From assembly GCA_963920665.1 (NCBI GenBank), contig OY987267.1, positions 7,812,001-7,876,000 on the forward strand: a DNA stretch of 64,000 nucleotides, written 5' to 3'. Source of the stretch: Straminergon stramineum (Eukaryota; Streptophyta; Bryopsida; Hypnales; Calliergonaceae). This document shows, piece after piece, positions 1 through 11,300 of the stretch; positions within the stretch are counted from its first letter, which is position 1, and every line of letters starts with the position of its first letter. Below the pieces are notes generated by a model. That model was given only the letters and a program-made list of their open reading frames with translations, did not search any database and was not told the origin of the DNA. A program made the translations under genes and the position numbers.

Positions 1-61
1 CAAGGCAAGCTGCACGCAAAAGTAGAGCTAATCGGCAATATCCTATGGCTGGTGCACATAC

Positions 62-161
62 CTTCTAGTCGATTCCGGTCACCCTTCTGCTGCAACGCTC
101 GTTTCATGTCTTCCCATCTAGGCAATTTTGTAGCCTTGGGGCCAATTTTTTCACAATCGTG
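62..161 (-). CDS. Possible partial exon at left edge
   Basis: On the minus strand, an open stretch of about 33 codons ends at a good splice donor (GAAG|GTATGT, donor G at base 61). It encodes a basic, hydrophilic peptide containing KIGPKATKLPRWEDMKRAL. A stop at 164-162 bounds it upstream, so an acceptor would have to lie just inside. I do not recognise the protein. It could be an exon of a gene continuing past the left edge, or a gene fragment carried by a repeat. Base composition here is less AT-rich than in the following kilobases, which weakly favours coding origin. Confidence 0.2.
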
Positions 162-289
162 TCACTTGTAGGGTCTCATTGAATCCCTCGTAAGCTTGTC
201 CCGAAAGCAACCTCATGTTGCTGGTAATCGACCGGGGATCTACTGCGACACCCCAAAAGCAAGGTCTCTGTGTTGCACTTCACCCTTGA

Positions 290-1221
290 TTAACCCCTAA
301 AGGACCAGCCTTGTGTTTTTGGCAACATAACTTTTTTGGGCAGGTACATGTGAGGGGTGATTTCACTCATTTAGGCAGAAATTTTTTGACAAGGTGTGGA
401 CGAGGAATATCTTTCATGCATGCTAAATTTCATTTCATTTGAGTGTACAAGTAAAAAGTTATGATGCAAAATGTTGTTTATTTCTCAACTCGGGCAGCTC
501 GGGCAGATCTGAAAAAATCACTTTTTTAAAAAATAAAAATTTGAAATTGGTTTTCTAGATTTACATATTTGGGGAAAGCTTTGAATTAGTCCATTTTGAT
601 CAATGTAATGAAAGTTATGAGGAATTTTAGTTTGCGGGCAGTTAAGGAATCTCTACTCTAAAATAAACTTTGAAGTCCTTTATTTAACTCAATTTTTAAT
701 ATTTTTTGAAAAAAATAAAATCATAGGATGTAGATTGTTTATTACAACATTACAACCATTGGGATTGTCATTTTTCAATTCCATAATTAAAATTTTGACA
801 ATTTAGTATTTTGAATTATTCTCTACTTCTTTCTACTTACTATTTTTTTCCTACATGTTGTACAATTCCAAATGATTTGAAAATTTTCAAGAACATAGAC
901 AACTTGCCTTGAAGAATGAATCCAAAGATGCACCACCATTTGGGACATTTTTTCATACAAATGTGACTTTCTGAAGTCCTGCTGCCCGGTTTTTTGCAGG
1001 GCAAAAAATCTGATTTTTGTCACTTCAAATGTTAATATCTTGCTATCCACACGGTAGAAATTTCTGAATTTTTTTTCACATCTTTTCAAAACAACTTACT
1101 ACAAGATCCTACGGTTACATGTGTTCTAAAATGTTTTTTTTCTTAAATTTTTTTTTGTGCTAAAAATGGCAGTTTTTGAACGTTTTTGGTGAAAACATAG
1201 TCAAGGAACTTTAGGGGTTAA
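290..1221. repeat. Non-autonomous TIR element, TTAACCCCTAA family
   Basis: A 932-bp AT-rich segment is bounded by inverted ends, TTAACCCCTAA at 290-300 and TTAGGGGTTAA at 1211-1221. The similarity continues a few bases inward. No supported coding frame lies inside. The same terminal motif bounds other repeats in this window (18,086-18,670, its inverted partner ending at 18,049, and a diverged copy from about 36,552), so this is a MITE-like family. The target duplication is not clear. Confidence 0.5.
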
Positions 1222-2634
1222 CTACTAAAATCTGTGCATCTGATCATCCGAAGCCACAAATTTTCTTAGATCTAGCATCGCCTCTAAGCTCACTACTATA
1301 TCAAATGACGGATTTCCACAATACCGCCGAAATTGCCTCCATGGCTCGATTCTTTACTATCGCTTACTTGAGCATGATGTTGATGCAAATGAAGGTTGGA
1401 TGGTGAAGGGTTAAGTGGTTTGTGATAAGGTGTATGGAGTTTAAGTTGTCAATGAAGATGTGTTTATTGTTACCTTAGGGAGATCACTCCTTGTAATTTA
1501 AGGTATACACCTAAGTTAAGAGGGTATTTGATGTGGGGCTATTTACATTCATTATTGAATTTAAGATGATTGTATTTTTATATAAAAAGCTACAAGGGTG
1601 TATTTTCAATACCCTATGTTTTTGTAAATTTCTTCATTTCGTTTTTTAAGTGAAGCTATCTTATATACAAAATTTAAGTGTCTAAATTTTTTTCGTTGGA
1701 TCCTTCTTTGCAAATTTTCCCTTCCCTTTACTACATGCATGTATGTGTAGAATATACACCATAAAATCAACAACAATCAATTAAATTCAAGTGCCATTGA
1801 CCAAGTGACGGTTTTTAATACCCATTGAAACTCTCTCATGAAGATTCCAAGTGATATGAGTGTATTTAACACATATGGCTTCACAAGTTGAAGTTGAGTG
1901 GATTATAAACTCTATCCTTATATTGTACAATTTTTAGGTCATTGGATCCACTAAGGTAAACCTCCCTATTTGTGCAATGTGACAATTTTTGCCATTTGTG
2001 GTCAATTTCTTACATTTACATTTACATTTTTTGATATATACACTATTAATACAATGGCACAATTTAAATCAACCACCCTTCATTGTAGATTTTTTGATTG
2101 TGTCCATTTTATCATCATTATGAATTTATTTGTCCTTATTAATACTCATGGCATGAAAATTCGCTTAGCCCCTATCTGTGAAGGCTAACATATTAATAAA
2201 AATTCCTACTACATGATGTTATAATGTAGCCTAATTTATATATATTAGAATATGTGGAATTTCATAGACCCTATAGAAGCCCTACATATTATATAAAATT
2301 TTCCCCCTTTGAATTAAATGGACCCTATCTTTTAATTCACGTAATTTTCTAAAAGCCCAAAAGTAATCTACTTGGGATTGTTACTAACAAGGATGTTGTA
2401 ACTTTCAAAACATTTGTAATAATCATTTTTTAATAAGATCTATTTCATCTAGAGAGAGAAGGATATATCTTTGAGTATTCTCTTTTTATTGTTTTGCATA
2501 TTTTTAGAGCTAGTTTTCAATCAAGAAAACAATGAATGATTGTCTAATTTATAATATTATCTATCCATGGAAATCAGGTGTATGCCTTTGGTAATTAGTA
2601 CAACCAAGAGATGGATGAAGCATATTGAGCTCTA
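1222..2634. other. AT-rich intergenic, nothing recognised
   Basis: About 1.4 kb of AT-rich DNA with short low-complexity runs. The open frames are short and have no recognisable domain or splice context. No RNA gene or clear repeat boundary was seen. Confidence 0.5.
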
Positions 2635-2644
2635 TTTCTCAACC

Positions 2645-2860
2645 CAATGACGCTAGCATGTGAGCATGTGAGCATGAGCCTATGAGCGGTGAGCAAGAAT
2701 TATGTGAGCCTAGAGCCTAGAAATTTAAAATATGATGTTATTCCTAAATTGTTTTTGGTAAAAAAGTTAAAATACAAATGTTTTTTCAACAAAATTTAGT
2801 ATATTTAGAAAAATATGACCTATCACCATGGGACCTATGACTGTAGATTTGAGATTTAAA
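2645..2860. repeat. Element 1 left terminal inverted repeat
   Basis: The left TIR begins CAATGACGCTAG and runs into clustered TGAGC motifs (at least six between 2660 and 2715). It pairs with the inverted right TIR at about 14,340-14,479. Iterated short motifs in Mutator TIRs are plausible transposase contacts; that role is inference. Confidence 0.75.
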
Positions 2861-3165
2861 AGCTTAGGAAGTTGGTGCTATAGCATTTTTCAAAATTTAT
2901 AAAAAGCCACCTCATAATGGACCAATAAAGTAAATGAACAAAGAACTAAGAGGCAATTGAAAATACAAGATGAAGATGAATGCATGGTGAATATTATAAG
3001 ATGTAGAACATTATATACATAATAAAAAATCCTATCAATACAACAAAGGATACATATAGGAATAGGAATATAATATTTTGCAACTAAAATTTGGAAATTT
3101 GGAAGATTATATACCGGTACTACATATCTACTTCATATCATGCTAATATCTATCAACTAACTTGG

Positions 3166-6100
3166 TCACTCGCATGTCTTCATGATTCCGGCAGCAACAA
3201 GTACTTGCTTAACTTCATCCAAGCTAAGGGTAGGAGCGTGGATGAATGCATTTGTCTTATAATCCAATTTGCAGAAGTAACGAAAGATGTAATAAAGGTG
3301 TTTGCAATTTATGTACATGCCACGCTTTCCAATGGAGGTCCCATTCATACTTCCATAATGGGGACAAGTACAAGATGGAAAATTGCAAAGTGTAATGTTA
3401 TAAACCTTTTCATTAGGTTCAATCCCAGATAGAAGTGTAATAATAGCACCAAGTCCAGGGTAAGGAAGGAAGTTCACCCCAGTAATACTTGTAGTAACAT
3501 TCCTTGCACTTTCCCATTGATTGTGGTGATTTTCAGTGGGTGTTTTAGTACTCCGACGAACTTGCTTGCCATTCCGAATGGAAGGGATTCTTTCAGCATG
3601 TGTTGGTCGAGGATGAGTCCACAATACAGGCTCAAATATCTTTGACGAGGTAAAGAGACGTCGAGGTGACATTGGTACACTCGATTGCAAACGAAACCCA
3701 GCTTCTTCAAGCTCTATGATTTCGGTACGAGTAAGATTGGTATTAGTAAGAATAGGCCAGACTTCAGGGATCTCAGGTCGAGTAAGAACATGGGAACGTT
3801 TAGGTCCCATGACACATTGTGCAATTTGATCTACACAAAACCAAAAATCTTCAGTCTGAACTGCCGTGCCTTTATATTCACGCTTTTGCCCTTTGTAAGT
3901 AGGGGCAGCAGTGGATTTACCATGCCTAACAATCAAAAGCTTGCATTTGGCCTGTGTGTACTTTTGAATGGCATGACATTGTTTTCTTGACTTGTGTGAG
4001 ATTCGTGCTATGTGCCACTCTGATGTATCGCAATCTGTTTCCACTACAGATCGGGTATGGGGCATGACTGTGTTAAACTCTTCACATATAGTCTGAAGTT
4101 GCACTTTAGAAATGACTCATCTAGTTTGAACCCGAGGGTGAGAGAAGTTAACCTTATCAGGGTAATGAGAATCACCCTCACAACCAATCGGAAGGTCCAA
4201 TTTCCTTTTACTAGAGCCGAATACCTCTTCCCCCTCCAAGTGCGGAATCCAAGTACAAATGTCTTTCGCTCCAGGCATCTCACTAAGTGTGTCTGCAATT
4301 TTCTTTCCATCTCCAGATGCCATAGCTCTCTTGAGTTTCAAATCTCCTTTGGAAGGGCCTTTCCCAAACGGTCCGCCACACAGATAAGCCCTGTAGTTGG
4401 TCATTTGCATGAAGGCTCGAACCCAATCATCACATGTGGCAACAAACAGGTCAGATCCGCGTTTACCGGAAGCTTGCATCCATTTGTTATGCACAGTTTC
4501 TGCCAAGTTGCATGTTGGGATGTCTACTAGTTCCTCTGTTGTCAATTTATGCAAAGATGGTGAATGAAATTATTATTTGAACAGACAAGGGTATAGAATA
4601 AGAAATAGAAAAGAAGAAATGAGAGTAAAGTTCATACTGTTTCCATAAATCCACCCCATTGGCGATAACGAAAGTGCCAAAATGCAAGCCAATCCTCGAG
4701 TTCACGAATTGCTGGTTTTGATGCAGCTCCAGAAGAGTACCACCAAGCTCTGATTTCTAGGTACATCTTGTCCGCCTCAAACATTGATGTTGCATCCTTG
4801 TATTGTCTGCAAAGTCGGATATGTTGGTTTTGGAATTCCTTGGCAATTAGCTTCTCTGTGTGCTTGTGCATGCTTGTTGCCCAATGGAACAAGCAAGTCC
4901 TTTCTCGGTCCACCATTGGAATGGATGGATCCCTTGATCCATACACAATGCAAACTGCATTAAAGTTGGCTTGGGTACTATCACACATGAATCCCTTGAA
5001 GGTTGGATTCGACACCCCATTTTGTATTATGACCTTATTAAGACAATGCCAGAAAATGATTTGGCCTTCGGTGCCCTCAGTCTGCATATCACATACGGCA
5101 ATGGTCATGACTTTGCAATAAGTGGAGTCATAGACATGACAAACAATAGTTGTCCACAATTTCACCCTCTTCACATGATCAAACATGACAAAGCAGTTCT
5201 CAAGGTCGCCACTTGGTTGCATCCGTCGTACGAGATCGACTCCACTCCCAGGTCCATCCACAAGCATCTTGAACAAATACACCTTCTCTTGCCCTTGTCC
5301 AGGGAAAACACTGTCATGGATGTACTCCATTTTGGCACGTCCCTTCATGTCAAGAATACAATCAATCTCCCCACCACCATTGTTGTTGCTTCGAAAAGAG
5401 GATATTATGTTGCGCACATTGGGTGAGCTAAGAAGCTGGAACTTATCCATGACATTCTCTAATGCATCGCCGTGGAGCATCTCCTTTGGTCTCGATCCAT
5501 TGTGAATAAGGAATGTGTCAAGGAACTCCTTGCTTGTTGCCATGGCAATGGTGGAAGTTTTGGCAATTGGAGTTCTAGCCACTTCGTGAGCGATCAATCC
5601 AGTGATTGCTTCTACAGACTCTCTACACTAGCCGTCTGCAACTGGATGCGAATGGACACCCAAATGGATGCATGCACGTGACAAATATCCTGCTCTAAGT
5701 ACATAATAAATGCGCGAGTTACATAGATTGAGGCAAGTAGGAGATTGTCTACAAACTTTACAAAGCACAGTAGAGTCTAGTGGAGGAATGTGGCCTATGC
5801 TAAAGGAATGTTTGGTGGTCCCAATCCACTCTGTTTCGTTACTTTTCAAAGCTCGTGTGCGGTAGTCACATTTTGTATTCTCACATATCAAATGGCCAAC
5901 ACAATTCGACTTTCTAAACTTTAAACCTAGGTCATTATGGATGTTGGACGTCATTGTGCGACACCATGTGTGACCGTCATACCGTTTATCCATGCCCACC
6001 ATGCCTCTAGCCCCACTTGTAGATGCATGACATGGCGGCAACTCAAAGAGAACATCACCATCAAATCTAGTTGGGAGAAATTGGACTTTCTGATATTGAA

Positions 6101-6788
6101 TGGCATCAAAATCAATCTGGGCAAGTTCATTCCGTGACCCAGGCATTGAAGACAATTTGCGAAGGCATTGCAATACACTTAGGGAATCGCGATGATTGGG
6201 AGGGAGAGGAGGACGAGAAAACCTAGAAGATGCAGGACTATGAAGGATACTACAGAAGGTAGTAGGAAGGGATGACTCTACCATAGATGGCAAAGCAACA
6301 TTTGAAGAAGAAGGTTGGGAAACTGTAATAGGTGTCTCACCTTCAGAATCACTAGATAAGTCTATTACTAGGTCTAGGGACTCACGTTTAACATTGTTGA
6401 CATGGATTAAAATTTTGTTCTTGGAACATCCACTGCCTAGAGACTCCACTTTGACTTGATGTAATAATGAACTTTCAGCATTGGACTTCTCAAAAATAGG
6501 TGTTAGTATTTCAATTGAAGATGGCAAGAGCTCCTGCGAGAGACCATAAACTCTATAGTGTCCTGAAGAAAGAATCCAGTAGAACCCTTCATGATTGCTA
6601 CATCTTGAGTGCAAGATAGATTCCTTAACAACGCCAAAGTCATCTTCGACTTCTTCCTCTACAACAATAGAAGAAGGGCAGAATCCAAAACGAACATGAA
6701 GGAGATGGGCAGGCACATGCACAAAACCTTGACTACCTATTGGTAAAACAAATGGGACCTCATGACCTTTAGCGACAATACTAGCCAT
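3166..6788 (-). pseudogene. MULE transposase (mudrA-like), two in-frame stops
   Basis: The MULE family transposase cuts and joins Mutator TIRs in the nucleus. The reading frame starts at ATG 6788 (MASIVAKGHEVPF). In order it shows an acidic N-terminal region; a zinc-cluster domain of the WRKY-GCM1/FLYWCH kind with the sequence CIHLGVHSHPV (about 5640-5900); a MULE RNase-H core with YDSTYC (about 5130) and GFMCDSTQANF, followed by RTCLFHW (about 4,890-5,000); and a SWIM zinc finger CTC..NCKHLYYIF near the end (about 3,290-3,380). An intron fits from 4637 to 4534 (phase 0), joining GGFMET to ELVDIPTCNLAETVH. The frame is broken by TAG at 5630-5628, inside a conserved block, and by TGA at 4119-4117; both sides continue in the same frame with sensible sequence. 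It is therefore probably dead unless read through. The gene reads toward the left TIR and diverges from the ParB-methyltransferase gene. Confidence 0.85.
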
Positions 6789-7469
6789 AGTGAAGTATTG
6801 GAGGAAATCATAGAGAAGCAACAACACTGAGAAGCAATGAGAACCAAACAATGATGTTTGCAAGTGCAAGGGGTGTGAATATAAAGAAGGAAAGATCTAT
6901 AGGGATGTTCCAAATGAAAGGAGAAATTTTCGTGGATGTAGTAAAATTTGAAATAATATTGATGATGGGAATGTTAATTATTACATATCCTATCAAGATT
7001 GAATATAGAAGAGGGTATATGAACAACATTTGAAATGGAGGTGGGTATGGCGGTGTACTACATGGCATCAATAAACACATCACCAGTAATAAATGGATTA
7101 TAATACAAAGGACGTATGAAATTGTGTCAGACCCTATTGGCATTGTTATAAATAGCACTGACAAGAGATGATGGATCATCATGCATTGTATTGCATGATG
7201 ACCATAACATGCTTACATTTATAATTATATATCTAGAGACAAATTAAGAATCTTGTGGTTGATAAAGATATCAATAACAGACAAAAGTAGCCGTTACTTA
7301 GTACTAAAATGAAACAGTAAGCTACTAGAGAGGAGTTGTCACAGTTTCATATAATATAAAAGCATGTTGAACGGAATGAAGTAGTATATAGAAATGCATG
7401 TTTGAAAGACTGTGTGATGTATCATAGAGGATGTTGCCATTATAATGCCTTGGTAGTTGATTATTTCAG
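6789..7469. promoter_or_regulatory. Divergent intergenic region of Element 1
   Basis: About 680 bp of AT-rich DNA separate the start of the leftward transposase from the rightward open frame. It probably holds both promoters. No TATA box stands out clearly enough to place a start site, and no repeat was found in it. Confidence 0.35.
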
Positions 7470-7889
7470 ATGCAAGAAAACTTTTTTTCTCCATTATTAG
7501 TGTTGGCCACTCCAATTCAGGGTAGAAAAAAGAGGAGGAGAAAAAGTAGCTTTCGTTATTCAAGTAGAAGGCAATTGTTAAAGGCTAGAATGATTAGACG
7601 GTTGCCTCGAATCACTGAAGGTGATATGTCGAGCACAACGAGGAATTTAACTTACATAGGTGTTGTTTCACGTGAAACAATTGGAGAGGATAATGCGGAG
7701 GTTGAACCCATTTCAAACCAAGTTCAACCAAGTATGCCTTGTAGTTGTAGTGATTGGGATCAATACATTAACAACGAGGAAGAAGAAGAAGAAGTAGATG
7801 AAGAAGAAGACCACGAGCTTGAAGCACCACCACCAACATTGGAGTTGGAGGTAGATCCTGAAAGTACAAATAGGATGGTAAGAAAATAA
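7470..7889 (+). CDS. Small basic-then-acidic protein, unknown
   Basis: A 139-codon frame lies inside Element 1. Residues about 20-30 are very basic (GRKKRRRKS, a likely nuclear localisation signal). The C-terminal half has a long glutamate/aspartate tract (about residues 104-120) followed by a proline-containing acidic tail. I recognise no domain. The first codons may belong to an upstream untranslated region or an exon boundary (a CAG precedes GGTAGAAAAAAG near 7520). It may be a small accessory protein of the transposon or an upstream exon of the ParB-methyltransferase gene. The parS-like 16-mer at 7664-7679 lies within it, encoding VSRET. The composition suggests a nuclear, disordered protein; function is unknown. 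Confidence 0.4.
   Translation: MQENFFSPLLVLATPIQGRKKRRRKSSFRYSSRRQLLKARMIRRLPRITEGDMSSTTRNLTYIGVVSRETIGEDNAEVEPISNQVQPSMPCSCSDWDQYINNEEEEEEVDEEEDHELEAPPPTLELEVDPESTNRMVRK
7664..7679. promoter_or_regulatory. Exact match to bacterial parS consensus
   Basis: TGTTTCACGTGAAACA is a perfect 16-bp palindrome identical to the widely conserved bacterial chromosomal parS consensus bound by ParB. It contains a plant G-box core, CACGTG. It lies about 700 bp upstream of the gene with a ParB-like domain in the same transposon. One copy was seen. Whether it is a functional site is unknown; a G-box bound by bHLH or bZIP factors, or chance, are the alternatives. Confidence 0.5.
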
Positions 7890-8354
7890 TGATCCCAAGT
7901 GATATTAACTTTGAATGTATGTGAAATATTTTATGAGATGCAATTTTTGCAATTTTTCATGATATTGTTCACGTCGGAAGCACGATTCCAACGGTATATA
8001 GCATGCAAAAAACGGACACATATTGAGTCTTTTACGGCCTAGAAACAAATTCAGCATCTTGGAATCTTTCCTGAAATCTTCAGATTTCGCAGATTTTTAG
8101 ACGAAATCCAGCCCTTTTATTTGTTGTCGTTTTTGCTGATTTTTGTAACATTGCTCGAGAGTCAAAAAATTCTTTAAAAAATTGGAGTGAATTTGATGCA
8201 CATAATTTGTAGGCTAAAAAAGTTTTGGCCTAGAATTTCAAAAATTGAAGGAGTCATTTAAAAGATTCTCTTGAGGTAAATCTACCAATCTCTTCCTTGT
8301 TTTTTTGTGTTTTTTTGGACACTGACCTAAACCTAAACCTTGTAGCATCTTCTA
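7890..8354. other. Leader or promoter region of the ParB-methyltransferase gene
   Basis: This AT-rich stretch lies between the small open frame and the ATG at 8355. GTATATAGCAT near 7995 could serve as a TATA element. No repeat or coding frame is supported. Confidence 0.3.
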
Positions 8355-11300
8355 ATGTTGTCTTCGAAGGTGCCCAAGCAACAACATACGGAAGAAGAAG
8401 AAGAAGAGGAGGAGGAGGAGGAGGAAGAAGCTACCACGATGGACGAAGGAGAGGCAGCGGAGGCTGCAACGGAATCCGCGCGGCAACAAGATGAGCATGG
8501 AGAACCAATTTGCAAGGCAAATGAGGGGATAGCAGGTGTGCGAACTAAGACAAGTCTAGGTGAGTGTTTTAGTTTCTACCTTCTCAATGGCCACCCGTTA
8601 ATGGCGGCACTTTTTTGGATTCTAGTTTGCTTTCAACGTAGTTCTGATTTAGTAAAATCCTCTAGTTTTGGGGGCCTTCTCAATGGATGGCCATTAACGG
8701 CTGCACTTTCTGGGATTGCGCTTTAGGTCAATAAATGCTCCAAAATTTGTGAACTCCTGAAATTTTTGACCTGCTTAGGAGCACAGCCGTTAACGGCTAC
8801 GGTTTTCAGGCTTCAGATTTTTTTCCCCTCAAATCGACAAACTCGTGAACTCTTGAAATTTTTGTCCCGCTTTGGAGCACAACTGTTAATGGCAGTGGTT
8901 TTTAGGCTTCAGATTTTTTTCCCCTCAAATCAACAAACTCGTGAACTCTTGAAATTTTTGTCCCGCCTTGGAGCATAGCCATTAATAGCTGTGGTTTTCA
9001 GGCTTCAGATTTTTTTCCCCTCAAATTGACGAACTCATGAACTCCTAAAATTTTCGTCCCGCCTTGGAGTACAGCCGTTAATGGCTACGGTTTTCAGGAC
9101 TTGGATTTCTTCTCTACATATGTTAGGGACTCTTATCTTATGCTGAAATTTTGGGCCATCCTAAACCACAGCCGTTAACGGCCACAATTTTGGAGACGTA
9201 CATTTGTTGCCCATATATAGTAGACATTTCTTTTCAATTCAATTTCTTAGGTTGTCCCAAACCATAGCCGTTAACGGCCATGATTTTTGTGACTCACATT
9301 GGCTACCCATATATGCTACAAAGTTTGTCCAATGTTGAAATTTTTGGACTCTCTTAGTGGAACATGGTTGCTATATTTAGTTCTATATTATATGATACAT
9401 TGATACAAATTACAACTGCTTCTAACATTGCTTTTGATATCATTTTAGAGATGTTGACACAAGAAGATCTACAAGCACAAGGAGTAGACGTTGCACTTCG
9501 GCCTCTTTCTCAAGATTAACTTGAGTTACAATTGCATGGATTTCTAAAGAAGGAGACTACAAATACTTCTTCTCGTCTTGAGTGGTTGAGGTATCAACCA
9601 AGGGCAAAATCCAAAATCAACATTCCTTTATGTCGTATGATTTCTTTGCCGGTTGTGAGGCCTTTTTTGAAGAATGATGTGATGAGCCTAGCTACACACT
9701 TTGTTACTTGTGGTTATATGGAAGGAAATGGAGTTTTTTATGTGTCCTTGGAGGACAATGAGGGGAAAACAGTACATGTCACAGATGATATTGTTAAATC
9801 TTGGAGTGCCAATTGGGTGCGTGGAAATGATGCATTTGAAAAATAATTGCAAAATGATGAAGATCTCAAAGTGTTCTCTGGCAAGATGTTTATGGTGTGG
9901 GATGGCAATCATCGTTTACAAGCATGGTTGCCTATTATCAACCGAGATCATGTGCATGATTTCACATGGCATTGTGCTGTTGAAAGTATTATTTTGGAGG
10001 TTAAGGAGGACATTGCAACTATGTTGGCAGCATTACATGAAGTCAATTGGTAAGCCCTTATGTTCCTTTATCTATTTCTTTTTCATTTCATTTCATAATC
10101 TCAAGAGCTTGTTTGGTTTGGACCATTGCAATTGTCATTGTTCTAATTTTTTTCTTAATAGGATGTTTGCTTTACATATTCTAACACAATATATCTTGTT
10201 TTACGAGGAGAAACCAAAAATCCCATGTTTCCATAAATCTTGTTCACAAACTTTATCGCATTCAAAGTATTGCTGGGCAACCACTCTCGTATTTTAAAAA
10301 ACTTGTCTCCAACGAGGATCTCGTTGCAGCTGAAGCCAAGCAAAAGTCAAAACAGAGGACTTGGTTCACTTTGACCATTGAGGCTCTAAATGGAGTTTTA
10401 TACCAAGTTCATTTCTAAAGTTTATTTTCTTTCAATTCTTAAGTCATTCTCTTGCTCTTGTTGAATTGAATTCACATTGTCTTCTACATATAATTGTTGT
10501 CATCATGCCCAATGTTGCTTATTCTAACACATCATTCATTTTTTCCAGCAAGAGTTGGGCGATGCTGTTGCTACTGCTCAAAGAAAGTTTTATGAGAAGT
10601 ATCCCAATCCAGCTGATTGGACTCCAAGTGCAGTTGATGAATGGGTCTCCAAAGCTATTGACAAGGTGAAGGTAGCTTTTCATTCAAAATTGAGGAAACA
10701 ACTCCCAATTGTAGATCCAAAGCATACGGCGGTTTTTTTGAGGAAGTGAAGCGTCACTATGAAACTCATGATGAAAATCCAGAAATGACTCAAGAAAAAC
10801 TCTGGATGTTGGCAACTTCAGCAATGGACACTTCTATGAAGATCAAGTGGTTGGAGAGGTGGAACAAGTCTCCTACTCTTCGAGAGGCTCTCAAATTCCC
10901 TAAACCAAAATTCAATGATATTGACTTTCCTGAGTGGCTTCATAAAGCTACATGGTGGGCTCAGGTAAGTACTTCTCTTTTTCTGTTATTGTTTTACTAT
11001 TATTTCTTTGAACCTTTTCATTCTATCATAACGTTCTTCTAATTGAGTTTTTGTATGTGGCAGTTGGCTATTGAGACAAAGAAGCTATTCGATGCTACAG
11101 TTGCTGATCTAGATGTATCTATTAACTATCTTCCGGATGGTATGGATCCTTTGCCCACTATTTTTGATTATGTGGAGACGATGCGCATATTGTTGTGGGA
11201 TACTGCATTCTTCCGTGAATTTACTGTGGATAAAGGGGTCCATAAGAACCACAAGATTGAGAAGCAACTCAACTTCAAACCAGCTATGCAAAGGGTGTTT

